A stretch of 64,000 nt of DNA from Arcuatula senhousia (GCA_963971305.1 OZ020307.1:56913702-56977701); one strand, 5' to 3'; positions 41,638 to 52,238 are shown, counted from the first letter of the stretch. Notes: generated by a model not told the origin, from the sequence alone. Program-made: numbers and translations.

Positions 41638-41872
41638 GGCATAACTATAAATGCCAAATATTCACAGAGATACCATAATGCTATTTCTATTCAACTACAT
41701 GTAATTAGTCTCTAATGCTAATTGGCAAGACAATAATTGCCATTTCTATGAACACAAACACGGAGTCTCGTCTTTGATTGTGGCAAGACAATACCCGCCA
41801 AGTAAACTAAAACGGCAAAACAATTATTGCCGATAAACTGCAGTTGATCGTTTTGGCAAAACAATAATTTCC
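41638..41872 (-). promoter_or_regulatory. five 18-nt stem-loop motifs, cluster ahead of gag
   Basis: At 41638-41655, 41724-41741, 41782-41799, 41814-41831 and 41855-41872, all exactly 18 nt. They lie in the 331-nt spacer between the extra ORF and gag. Plus-strand examples are GGCAAAACAATTATTGCC and GGCATAACTATAAATGCC. In RNA of element sense the one at 41782 still pairs through two G-U wobbles. The copy at 41855 has one mismatch. They match the 3' cluster at 35654-35988. Confidence 0.75.
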
Positions 41873-41934
41873 AATCAAAACAAAATATACATGAACACAG
41901 AATAGTTATAATTCACATTAATGATAGCATCAAT

Positions 41935-42684
41935 TTAAGCACAATCTCTTGACATTATTTTAACCAGCTGAAGTAACCAAAGACGTGCAAGTACAGGACA
42001 AGGGTGAACACCGTCAATGTAAAGGGCAGTAAATCTAAAACAGTGTCTAATTGCCGGTGAAAAACGACCACCTCTGCTGCCTGCAAGGTCTAGTCCAAAT
42101 TTCGGCGAAATTTTGTGAAAAATTTGATTTGTGTCTCTTATGAATCTGTTGACTTCTTCAACTTGGCTTTGCAAAAGTCTATCGTCTCGTCGGAAGCCTC
42201 TTAATGCTGCTGGAGTTATCGGTTCATTTTCCTGGTGACACTGGTTCCAATTAAAAATTGAATATGGAGGAATTTCCAGGAAGACACACTTTACTCGCGG
42301 AAATTGTCTAATAAATCCGTAAATATCACGGTAACAGTTTATAATAGTCCTTACTGTCTCTGAATTTCTTGATCTTAAATAAATGTAATTCTGACCCTCT
42401 GGTTTCTCAGTCAAGTCACAGGTTCCTAGCCATACATAAACAATAATGTCACTATCATAACGTTCAATCGCACTTCTAAGATTTTCCACAAGAAATTGAT
42501 ATTGTTCCCTTCAACGGGCCCCTGATCTTTTCCACCAAACGATCTGTTGTTCAATACCGAAGTTTACTTCATCTTTTAAATAACTTCCTTTACTATCCGT
42601 TAAAACAATCGGAACTTTTGAAATGTTCTGTCTAGAAAAATGTGCAAGTCTTTCAATCTGTCTCCGTTCTTTCGAAAACGACAT
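41935..42684 (-). pseudogene. SGNH/GDSL-hydrolase-like ORF upstream of gag, one in-frame stop
   Basis: An open frame of about 249 codons from the ATG at 42684-42682 to the stop at 41937-41935, interrupted only by TGA at 42513-42511. Before the stop, IVLTDSKGSYL gives a block-I-like nucleophile serine (S31). After it, VYVWLGTCDLTEK resembles block III, with cysteine where GxND has asparagine, and YIDGVHPC gives the D-x-x-H of block V. Predicted role: a lipase or esterase-like protein, or a fold borrowed for RNA or membrane binding. It is the first ORF of the element RNA, about 105 nt after the primer-binding site. Esterase domains are known in ORF1 of some CR1/L2 non-LTR elements; one in this position of a Ty3/gypsy element is unusual. 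An upstream stop at about 42708 fixes the start. Confidence 0.7.
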
Positions 42685-42790
42685 GTACAAGTATGGCGGC
42701 AAACTTCAATCACATGTACAAATCAACAAACTGTTCAACTCACCAATTCAGGGGAAAATGTCAGTTCAAACACAGAATAATGTTTCCTCA

Positions 42791-42808
42791 ATTAGGGTTT
42801 CTCCACCA
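42791..42808 (-). promoter_or_regulatory. primer-binding site
   Basis: In element orientation TGGTGGAGAAACCC follows the 5' LTR directly. TGG is the complement of a tRNA CCA end. The tRNA was not identified. Confidence 0.75.
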
Positions 42809-43072
42809 TGTGACGTTCTTAGTATCTGGGGAACTAATAGAACGACTTAAATTCCATTAAATTCACATTTTATTCTTTAATTGCAATTTTACAATTCACA
42901 TCAACAACTTGCAGACGAGCCAAAAAAAAAACGTGCTTTTGATTGGTCAAATGATTTTGCTAATACCAAATATATGAATTATTATCCTGGGCTTATACCT
43001 AATATCTAAAATTAATAACTTTCCAGTCACTGAAACCAGACATAATCAAATAAGCAAATATGGAATATTACA
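42809..43072 (-). repeat. 5' LTR
   Basis: 264 bp, same ends and signals as the 3' LTR (TGTAATATTCC to GAACGTCACA, AATAAA inside). It contains one extra T and one A/T difference. Confidence 0.97.
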
Positions 43073-43194
43073 CTACAAATCCAACCACGAATATTGACAG
43101 TTCTGGTGGACGAAAACTGACCGGTAAACTCACGGAGCAACAATGTCTACATACTGGACTGTCACAATTTAAAGTTGCAGTAATCAATTTCCAT

Positions 43195-43525
43195 CTTATT
43201 TTCCATTTCAGCTCACTTGGACCAAAGGTCAATGTGAGCTATTGCCATTACTTGGCGTCCGTAGTCGTCTGTCATCGTCTGGCATCGTCGTCTGTCGTTC
43301 GTTAACAATTGTTCAAAAACCTCCTCTGCACTATAAAATGAAAAATATTCAAGTTAGGGAAAAGCTGTCGCTTGCCAATCATTCAGCTCATTGATTTCTA
43401 CAAAAGTCTTCATTTGGTTATAGTTGTGGGATGATACCTCATACGGATAATAGCTAATAGAAGAGACACATAGGCTTATAGATTAAAGACCAGGTGAACG
43501 ATTCAGGCTCCTGTGAGCCTCTTGA
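43195..43525 (+). repeat. Rep-G copy
   Basis: CAGCTCACTTGGACC, GTGAGCTATTGCCATTACTT, GGCGTCCGTAGTCGTC, GGAAAAGCTGTCGCTTGCC and CAGGCTCCTGTGAGCCTCTT. It is a single unit with the same end as 14640-15725. Confidence 0.7.
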
Positions 43526-45350
43526 TTCTGTCTTAAGTTTTTTGTTTTTACAATTGAACTTATCATTTGGCCATTCGAATATCAAAAGTTTGCAAGGTTA
43601 AAGGCACAACAGGTAGTCTAAGACATAAAATTTACAAAAAAACAAATAAAAGATAAACGGGGACAACTATCAACTAAATAAATTCACATAAAACATCTAT
43701 TCTGTTGACGTATAACGACTGTTTTTTGACGGGTTATATACTGCGGTTGGCTGAAGACGGTTGTTTTACTTACTTTCTTTTAGATCATGTTACTATTCCC
43801 CTCTCTGAGATGAGATATAATGATGCTGCGAAAAGATAGTGGCATTCTGCTTTACCTTTGGCCAACGGTGGTTTCATCTATCCGCAATTGTAGTTTTGTA
43901 AAGTAACTACATGATGCTTATCCCTAATATTTTGCTTCTTGCTTTATCTTATAGTGCCGCATGGTGTATTGCGATTTTATACTTTATTTTTAAAATACAA
44001 ACAACTTTTTTGTCACAGTTTTCTCAACAACTACTATGATACAGAAGGCTTACGTGTATATCTTTCACATTGCTTAATCTTGTAGTTCTGCTATATGGTG
44101 CGCGGTGGAGGGGGGAACTTCCATCGTGATGAAGGTATGGATGTGAGGTCCAAAAGGGTCTACTTCCTGGGGTGTGCAATGTATGAAGGGGTGGAAATTT
44201 CAGTTGATGTATACTAGTATATGATAAAGTCTTATTTTCACAAATGATCGAGATATATCGATTATATAATAAGAATGAACCAAGCATCCACATCTTGCCA
44301 ACGGTCATAACCGTACAGTCAATTATAAAAAAAAATATGGGCCGTACAGCTACTCTTAAATACTTGGAGCTACAATGTAACCACCCTTGTTCTATCATGC
44401 TCAAAGGCCACATACTTCCTGTTAACCGATCCACGCGCAGTGCCAGGTGGCAAATAGATTCCTTGTAGCACGACGGTATAACGATATAGTTACCCTATGA
44501 AATCACACGTTTCTCTATAGACAAAGCGGCTTAACCCATCGTCAGAATACTTTGAGCTCTGGAGTGGAACTTTACAAGCTTAGTACTGCTGTTTGTATAT
44601 TCTAGGCCCGGCTCCGCACAGGTGGCGGTGTCGCTTATGGGTACAAAATTAACAAAAAAAGCATAACTTTTACTTTGGAAAATGGCAAACGTTGAAGCCT
44701 ATCTGTGGTCCTACAAATCAGACGAATTAAATCCCACAACAGTACAATATGTAACACTTACCGGACACGTCCCAAATATGAAATTGAAATAATTATAATC
44801 GATAGAATATTTCAGAATAAAAGATTTGAATGTAGGTATTTGTATATCTGCCAGTTAATTTCGTCAGCTATGTAATTTCTTTGTAATCTCTTTTATATTA
44901 AATAAAAACCCGTGTGAAGCATGAACACTAAAGAAATTCGTATGGAAATTTCATTTTAAAGTTTTTTTGTATAAGAAGTTCATGATCACTTCCTATTACT
45001 TTATCAATTTCTCATGACACAGCCTTTAAATTCCTAGAATTATGACCCCTCTTTTCACTAGTTCTTGGAACGACCAGGGAAGTACAGTGCGTGTAGTTAT
45101 TGATTGTATTCGGTTTGAAAACCACAAACTGATTATTTGAATGCACTTGGCTGAAGAAATCGGGGAAGGGGGGTATTTTTAAAGAGCTTAGCCAATGGGG
45201 ACAAAATATACGTTTGCGATGAATACTAGTATGTTTGCCTTGCCAACTAGCTAGAGGCTCAAAGGGCTAAAACCTGGCGCATTCAAATAAAAAAAAAGAA
45301 TTGTGTGAGTTTCTTAAAGATATGCATACCGGTAGCTTCAAAGCAATATA
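43526..45350. other. no gene recognised
   Basis: Contains a weak Rep-D-like piece at 43570-43690 and several short open frames on both strands (for example 44024-44434) without motif. Unclassified. Confidence 0.5.
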
Positions 45351-45358
45351 TTACATGT

Positions 45359-45396
45359 TTTACATTTACATTTACATTTACATGTACATGTACATA
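45359..45396. repeat. ACATTT/ACATGT microsatellite
   Basis: Four TTTACA units followed by three TGTACA-like units. Confidence 0.9.
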
Positions 45397-45523
45397 CTTC
45401 ATTAGTAATGTAAATAAAGTTATGACAATTCAACATGAAATACTATATCTACCATGTCTACTGATGAATAGTAAACATTGTTTTACTACTGATAGTGACT
45501 GTCTTACTCTTTTTAATGATATG

Positions 45524-46915
45524 GGTTGGACTGCCGAGTAGACCAGGGAGCGAATGATAAGGGTTGGACTGCCGAGTGGACCAAGAAGCGAATGATATGG
45601 GTTGGACTGCCGAGTGTACCAAGGAGCGAATGATATGGGTTGGACTGCCGAGTAGACCAAGGAGCGAATGATATGGGTTGGACTGCCGAGTAGACCAAGG
45701 AGCGAATGATATGGGTTGGACTGCCGAGTAGACCAAGAAGCGAATGATATGGGTTGGACTGCCGAGTAGACCAAGAAGCGAATGATATGGGTTGGACTGA
45801 CGAGTAGACCAAGAAGCGAATGATATGGGTTGGACTGACGAGTAGACCAAGAAGCGAATGGTAAGGGTTGGACTGCCGAGTAGACCAAGGAGCGAATGAT
45901 AAGGGTTGGACTGCCGAGTGGACCAAGAAGCGAATGATATGGGTTGGACTGCCGAGTGGACCAAGGAGCGAACGATATGGGTTGGACTGCCGAGTGGACC
46001 AAGAAGCGAATGGTAAGGGTTGGACTGCCGAGTAGACCAAGGAGCGAATGATAAGGGTTGGACTGCCGAGTGGACCAAGAAGCGAATGATATGGGTTGGA
46101 CTGCCGAGTGGACCAAGGAGCGAATGATATGGGTTGGACTGCCGAGTGGACCAAGAAGCGAATGGTAAGGGTTGGACTGCCGAGTAGACCAAGGAGCGAA
46201 TGATAAGGGTTGGACTGCCGAGTGGACCAAGAAGCGAATGATATGGGTTGGACTGCCGAGTGGACCAAGGAGCGAATGATATGGGTTGGACTGCCGAGTG
46301 GACCAAGAAGCGAATGATATGGGTTGGACTGACGAGTAGACCAAGAAGCGAATGATATGGGTTGGACTGACGAGTAGACCAAGAAGCGAATGGTAAGGGT
46401 TGGACTGCCGAGTAGACCAAGGAGCGAATGATAAGGGTTGGACTGCCGAGTGGACCAAGAAGCGAATGATATGGGTTGGACTGCCGAGTGGACCAAGGAG
46501 CGAATGATATGGGTTGGACTGCCGAGTGGACCAAGAAGCGAATGGTAAGGGTTGGACTGCCGAGTAGACCAAGGAGCGAATGATATGGGTTGGACTGACG
46601 AGTAGATCAAAGAGCGAATGATATGGGTTGGACTGCCGAGTGGACCAAGGAGCGAATGATATGGTTTGGACTGCCGAGTAGACCAAGGAGCGAATGATAT
46701 GGGTTGGACTGACGAGTAGACCAAGGAGCGAATGATATGGGTTGGACTGCCGAGTGGACCAAGGAGCGAATGGTATGGGATGGACTGCCGAGTAGACCAA
46801 GAAGCGAATGATATGGTTTTGACTGCCGAGTAGACCAAGGAGCGAATGATATGGGTTGGACTGACGAGTAGACCAAGGTGCGAATGATATGGGCTGGACT
46901 GCCGAGTAATCCAAG
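45524..46915. repeat. 38-bp minisatellite, about 36 copies
   Basis: The unit GGGTTGGACTGCC...GAGCGAATGATAT is exactly 38 bp (GGGTTGGACT at 45561, 45599 and so on). Variation is limited to a few sites (AGG/AAG, GTGG/GTAG, GATATG/GGTAAG). The GGTAAG variant at 45861, 46013, 46165, 46393 and 46545 marks a 152-bp (4-unit) higher-order repeat with one 6-unit step. The minus strand has no stop in any frame, because the unit has none and is not a multiple of three. This produces overlapping frames of 502, 441 and 358 codons that should not be taken as proteins. Confidence 0.96.
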
Positions 46916-47337
46916 GTGCGAGCTAAGATACCAATCATAGTTTCACTTTGAGTTCGGCTAAAGATTACGAAAAATTGCTTTGCATCATCCTTAAACTTTT
47001 TCTCTATAAAGTCGGGGTATAAAGGTTTGGTATATTGTTTTTAATCATGTTAATAGTGTGTATTATACTGTTTGGACATAATAAAGTCTATATATACATG
47101 TTACATAGTTATACGTATTGATGTTTGATTATGAAAGCTTTAAAAATTAACCCACAACACAACTATTTTGACATTTACTTATGCATGTTTATCATGATTA
47201 CAAGATTTTTTATAAAATTTAACTATCCTAAAACTTCAAGATCTTTTGCATTTTGTAAAAACATCCTTGTTTGTTTTACAGATCTACTAATACTAAAACT
47301 TATAGTTTTAATAACATGAATCATGAACAGAACTAAT
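46916..47337. other. 3' flank of the PH/cupin-like gene
   Basis: AT-rich. A minus-strand ATTAAA at about 47041 is a possible polyadenylation signal for the gene ending at 47338. Confidence 0.4.
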
Positions 47338-49026
47338 TCATTCAAATTTAAAATGAAATTTAACCAAATGGTTCGTTCCTGTAACCTTCTTCGTTAATAA
47401 CACGTGATCAATGTCGGTTTCGTCCGACAACATTGTTCTCCACACCCCTTGTAGGTAGTCGTTGGAATGAATACATCCACCAGGTACATATAGTGTATGT
47501 CGTGGAGGTATCCTAAAGGCTGTAAGATGTATCTCAGACTCGTCGTAAATTTCCCCAAGAATAAAGTAGCCAGATTCGTCTTCGAGGGGACAGTCAAGAT
47601 GTGTAAAGTCGTGCTTTTCGAGTCCGGCGCCAGTTTGAAGCACATACTTCTGCAAATACCCGTTTTTATAATTGAAGTCTTGAACACCATGACGATAAGT
47701 CAATGAAACTGGATCAATCGAGGTATCTGCAAATTTACACCCGTAATACGACAAAAATTCAGAGGTAGCATACTCAGTAGCTATAACCTCGTTGAAAGAT
47801 GGCGGAAAGATAAGCTTCCCGGAGACTTCTCCATCCTGTTTCTGATTCCATAGAATGTTTTTTATAACTGTATGTTTGGGTTTCAGGGGAGGTAAATCTC
47901 GAATCGGCATTAAATCACTGAGTTTGTATGTTCCTGGTTTAATATCGGCCAGAATTCTTGTGCGACTTGTCATGATGGCTGAACCACTTCTGCTCACTCT
48001 TTTGAATGAGACAAAATTCTCCCATCTGTTTTGTTTTTCATTGTTTGTTTCATATATTGCACTTTTAGGTTCATAATTTTGATTCTGCGAAGATTGATCA
48101 GTTGTGATGGACATTGAACGTTTCTCGATATCTAAGGATTGGGTTATTTTGCGAGTAACCTCTTTTCGTTGTTTTGTCTTTGCAGATTCAAAGCAGTTGA
48201 TAAGCTTTTCTATACATTCGTACCATGACGCAATCGAATCGTTAAAACGGAACTGGTAAATCAGACCATTCTCAATAGTTAAACATATTATTTGCTGTAA
48301 ATTCTTTTTATCACAAGCCAATCTGAGTTTTGTCATATTCGTTAAGGAGATTTTAACTTCTTCCGTTGTAGTTGTTGGTTGAAAGCTGTATAGATTTATT
48401 TCGGCACCCGCTATAGCACACCATCGTTGAGTAAAGTGTTTGAATTGTTTACATTTTGTGCATCTAACCTCAACCCATCCAAATAGGTCTGCTTGTGTTA
48501 TGGACATATTTAATAATGAAAGTACATTCAAAACCGGGTTTTCGAATTTTCGTTTTTTGAAACATTCTAATAGTAACTCGAACGAGATTTGTCGCTTTCT
48601 TCCAGAGATAGAAGAATCATCCAAAATTTCATTAAATAGAATGATTTTGTCGTGTTGCAAGCAAGGAGGAAATTTGTTTGTTGAGCAAAGCCTAATAAAA
48701 GTTCGCCAAAGTCTTCGAATTTCGTATTCCGAACCCTGTATGTAATCGTTATAATTGTGTGCAATGTAATGAAAGCATACGCTCTCAAATTCAGAAACGC
48801 TTCCCGTGGCAAGTGCTCTCAAAACTCTCAAAATATAGTTTGTATATTGTGAGTAATGAACCTTTTCGTCTGGTAAATTGTCTTCGAAATCAGCCTCTTG
48901 AAACGCTATGTTTACATGACTTAAAATATGGGATGTAAAATGTCTTAGGGGAGTCTTTGGGATATAAATTGATTTTGATATTTCCCATATAGTCTGCAGT
49001 ATACATGCTGGTAATACTGGTGTCAT
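47338..49026 (-). CDS. 562-aa protein, helical N-terminus, PH-like domain and cupin-like C-terminus
   Basis: Not recognised as a named gene. Residues 1-180 are helix-rich (ends VLNVLSLLNMSITQ). Residues 184-283 resemble a pleckstrin-homology domain: WVEVRCTKC, FTQRWCAIAG, then LYSFQ, IICLTIENGLIYQFRF and a final helix with W268. Residues 284-380 are polar and probably disordered. Residues 440-545 end in a cupin-like strand pattern with IPPRHTLYVPGGCIHSND, similar to cupin motif 2 (P-x-G-xx-H). It then has WRTMLSDETDIDHVLL. No signal peptide or membrane segment is seen. The ATG directly follows a splice acceptor (TTATAATTTCAG) and an in-frame stop lies 9 bp upstream, so an untranslated first exon is likely. 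The coding part is one exon. Confidence 0.8.
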   Translation of the reverse strand: MTPVLPACILQTIWEISKSIYIPKTPLRHFTSHILSHVNIAFQEADFEDNLPDEKVHYSQYTNYILRVLRALATGSVSEFESVCFHYIAHNYNDYIQGSEYEIRRLWRTFIRLCSTNKFPPCLQHDKIILFNEILDDSSISGRKRQISFELLLECFKKRKFENPVLNVLSLLNMSITQADLFGWVEVRCTKCKQFKHFTQRWCAIAGAEINLYSFQPTTTTEEVKISLTNMTKLRLACDKKNLQQIICLTIENGLIYQFRFNDSIASWYECIEKLINCFESAKTKQRKEVTRKITQSLDIEKRSMSITTDQSSQNQNYEPKSAIYETNNEKQNRWENFVSFKRVSRSGSAIMTSRTRILADIKPGTYKLSDLMPIRDLPPLKPKHTVIKNILWNQKQDGEVSGKLIFPPSFNEVIATEYATSEFLSYYGCKFADTSIDPVSLTYRHGVQDFNYKNGYLQKYVLQTGAGLEKHDFTHLDCPLEDESGYFILGEIYDESEIHLTAFRIPPRHTLYVPGGCIHSNDYLQGVWRTMLSDETDIDHVLLTKKVTGTNHLVKFHFKFE

Positions 49027-49170
49027 CTGAAATTATAAGATTGTAATATCACTGTAATATCAGTTTAATTTGACCAAATACCAACAATACTGGTGTCATC
49101 TGAAATTATAAGAAGGCAAGTTATGAATTATAATATTACTGTAATATCAGTTTACTTTGACAAATACCAA
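49013..49170 (-). repeat. 73-bp duplication of the splice acceptor and start codon
   Basis: AATACTGGTGTCATCTGAAA followed by TTATAAGA is found at 49013 and again at 49086. Both carry the minus-strand acceptor and ATG of the PH/cupin-like gene. The outer copy keeps five codons and then diverges to an early stop. Confidence 0.8.
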
Positions 49171-49590
49171 CACAATCATGACAATTAGACCTCCTCTTTT
49201 GGTGTTTAAGAATAATCCAGTTTTGCAGATCAATTCAACATTTTTATACAAAGACTTTATTTTGCAAAAACTTTAAGATTAAGTTCCTCTTACTTTCTTT
49301 GGGGTAGAATTATTCGGATAGTGGTTCACGTATGCAGTGCTTTCTCACTCTTTAAGGTTTTTCGGGGGTATGAAGAAAGTGAAAGTTTATTTCATGAAGG
49401 AACATTAAAAAATGCAAAAAATTGGGGGTCATGGACCTTTCTAAAAATGTATGACCTTGCAAAGTTGGCAACCTAAAATTTTGTTTTTCAATAGATCATA
49501 TGGAAGTATGCCTATTTCTATTCTCTATATTAATAAATTTAATTAAATATTGGTGTCATATTGTTAAACTAGAAAAAGTCCAACCACCTT
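49171..49590. other. no gene recognised
   Basis: Upstream of the PH/cupin-like gene. No promoter element or exon could be supported. Confidence 0.45.
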
Positions 49591-49599
49591 AATAAATGA

Positions 49600-50765
49600 G
49601 GCATTATTTAAACTAAGCGAAGAAATGTCAAATAATAGCAAAGAATCTTGAGTAGGGAGTATAAAAGAAATATTTAAATTCCTACAATTAGATTATATTT
49701 TTAATAATCATTCACAATTCAAAGTTAATTATATTAAAAGAACTTAAACTGCTCTTACAGAAAATGTTACTTCTATTTGGAAAAAGAACATCCACAATGA
49801 TAAAAGAACATCAAAAGGAGGAAATAAACTCAAAACCTACAGACTTTTTAAATCTAAATTTGAAATTGAAAAATATCTTTTTATTGGAAATAAATCACAA
49901 CGTCAACTATTAACAAAATTAGGAATAAGTGATCATGACCTTAACATTGAAAAGGGTAGACATGTGTCTATCTGTGACTATTTCAGGACTGGATTTGAAT
50001 TATATGCATTTTATTTAGACCATGGGCCGATTGCAGAACCGCGAGCAGTGCCAAATGGCCTCGTTGAAGGCTGCTGGCGGTTGTCCATGGTGGTTTTTCT
50101 AATTGCCGCTTAATTGTGGGCTGTGTCGCGTACACTTATTCCACATCTCATTATTTTCTATATAGGATTAGAAGTTAAGGACCGTGTATGCAAAGTTTGT
50201 AATTCAAATCTTGTAGAAGATGAATTACACTTTTTTACTCGATGTAACAATTATGATAATGAACGTAAAGAATTGTTTGCTTCTATATCCGAAAAATATA
50301 AGAATTTTGAAAGTCTCTCAAACAAAAATAAATTTATTTGGCTGATGTCAGCAGAAGACGAGGATTTAATGAAACTATTATTTAAAATAACATCAACTTT
50401 TAATAATATCAGAAAACAAATATTAAATATTTAAGCATTGAGTATAATAATTATCATTATTATACATATTATTATTAAAGGATCGGTGTGTTTCCTCAAG
50501 AAATAAATGTCATGGGTATAACAGAAATTCCTGTTTCTTTTTCTTCTCCCCCCTTTCATTTTAATAGACATTTCAATTTACATACTATTATTTACATTAC
50601 TATTATATTTGTTTTTTTGTTTTGTTTTTTATTATTTATAGCTGTACCGATCATACAAATGTTTATAGTTTACTTAGTTCTCTTAACCTAATATTTTTCT
50701 TTAATACTGATTATATGCTCAATATTGGGCGCAGTGATTTGCCAATAAAATATCTTGTATCTTGT
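49600..50765 (+). mobile_element. 5'-truncated LINE with a 165-bp insertion
   Basis: Translation of 49831-49999 gives LKTYRLFKSKFEIEKYLF and GISDHDLNIEKGRHVSICDY. After an insertion, 50165-50434 gives RVCKVCNSNLVEDELHFFTR, the cysteine-histidine motif after the reverse transcriptase of many LINEs, and a stop at 50434. The 3' UTR ends at about 50765 in AATATCTTGTATCTTG, a short-repeat tail. Stops and frame breaks upstream of 49830 show it is dead. The 106-codon frame at 50114-50434 is its tail. Confidence 0.8.
50000..50164 (+). mobile_element. Rep-E element inserted in the LINE
   Basis: Flanked by GGATTTGAA (49991-49999) and GGATTAGAA (50165-50173), an imperfect 9-bp duplication. Removing one copy restores continuous LINE reading. 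Internal GGGCCGATTGCAGAACCGCG and GTGTCGCGTACACTTATTCC match 24645 and 57700. Confidence 0.65.
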
Positions 50766-50769
50766 TTGG

Positions 50770-51985
50770 GAAAAAGAGTTATTTAGCACCACTGTGAGCT
50801 GGAAACTCTTCAAATTTTAGTTATATTTCACAAATGACAAGTCATATAATTCTTTTCTAGGTATTTAGGAAAAACATTTTTTTCCTCCACATTTCTGTTT
50901 AAAAATTTGTCACATTTTCCCGCCAATTATCTCCCCTGGAAATATAACTTTTCAGAAAAAGCTTTATTTCTTATAGAATACTAATAAGATAAAGAATTTA
51001 ATTTTGCATCTATTGTGTTACTTCCAAAAAAGTTACTCGGATCTTTACCGCAAACCACCTTAAGAAACAATCTAGTAAGAAGTCGTTTGAATATACTGGT
51101 TTCGTTAGAATGTAAAGGGAAAGAACTAAGCTCCCCTATGAACAATGAAGCACATGTAGTTAAACATATATTGGAAAAGCAATATTACATTAATTTAACT
51201 ATAGATAATTTTAAAAAAAACTTACATTTCATTTAAAAGATTAACAACTTCCACGTACTCTAAAGATTAGAACTGTCTTTTTATACTTTTAGGTAAAGGT
51301 GACGGGTCCAATTAAAGTTTGTGGTTTTTCAAGCCGAAAAGTCCCTTTTCAATGTTTCTTGGAACGATCGATAAAATATATTTTATTCTAGACAATGTTA
51401 TTTATAGCATAGTGCGATATGTTGTATTTTATAATGGTTCCACATGTGGATGTCGGAATGGGATCTACATACATGTACAAAGTCAAGTTTTACAAAATTT
51501 TTAAAAAGAAATTTCCTCACACTTCATTCTAAAGTGTTCCTGCTTACAAAGACCTTTGCCCTAGGAAAGAGTACAAAGAAATTTAGAAATATAAATATAA
51601 AGTATGAAACTATTCAGATTAGCCAATAGATACACACATACATGACATCCGTGATCATTTTTTTTTCTTTGATCGATTTATTGAATATATTTGTAATGGG
51701 TATTGCAGGATGACTTTTTAACAAGTATATTTACGCATGCGGACATTGTTTGAATTTGTCTAGAGTATTGGTTTGTTTTTTTAATGATCTAACATCACGC
51801 CCCTATGTAAAAATTGTGAAACCTTAATTAATATAATGACGGCATTTGCTGAAATAATAAAATCGATATAACTAATTATAATAATTTAAGGAATAGGAGC
51901 GAAGGCAAAATATTCTCACAATGAATAAGTTTCCATTTTGATATTGTGCGATCAATATTCACCCGGAGTTTCAACTGATTTCTCT
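50770..51985. other. no gene recognised
   Basis: AT-rich; short plus frames only (for example 51015-51236) without motif. Confidence 0.5.
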
Positions 51986-51989
51986 TTCT

Positions 51990-52120
51990 AAGCATCTTGA
52001 GTTCGTGTTGTTGATCGTTATTCTGATGATTTTTTGTATTTTTTTTCTTCCTGTCTATCCTTATTCTTGTTTATTGGTTTTGTCTTTGCGCCTTCGGACT
52101 TTTGACATTGGAATCCCTCT
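51990..52120 (-). repeat. Rep-D fragment
   Basis: TTGAGTTCGTGTTGTTGAT and GCCTTCGGACTTTTGACATT are the inverse of the Rep-D head. Confidence 0.6.
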
Positions 52121-52238
52121 TTACTTCTTGAAGGGCGGTAATCCTCCAACTTTTTGCGCTTAATCCGTATATTCTCAAGTGTGACATTTTCTGATTAGGT
52201 GGATCTCAAATAGCAAAAAAAAAGCAACGGTCTCAGCT

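Larger units (their letters stand above)
34636..43076 (-). mobile_element. full-length Ty3/gypsy-type LTR retrotransposon
   Basis: LTRs lie at 34640-34902 and 42809-43072, flanked by the 4-bp duplication CTAC (34636-34639 and 43073-43076). In the element's direction the order is: 5' LTR, primer-binding site, an SGNH-hydrolase-like ORF, a spacer with short palindromes, gag, then pol (protease, reverse transcriptase, RNase H, integrase), a 1.1-kb 3' region with more palindromes, a purine tract and the 3' LTR. Integrase after RNase H places it in Ty3/gypsy. There is no envelope ORF. The LTRs differ by one base and one indel, so the insertion is recent. Three in-frame stops (one in the extra ORF, two in pol) mean this copy should not be autonomous unless the stops are read through. 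Confidence 0.97.

Noticed and set aside
45430..46938. Three overlapping minus-strand ORFs of 502, 441 and 358 codons
   Set aside because: They are the three frames of a 38-bp tandem repeat whose unit has no stop; nothing indicates translation.
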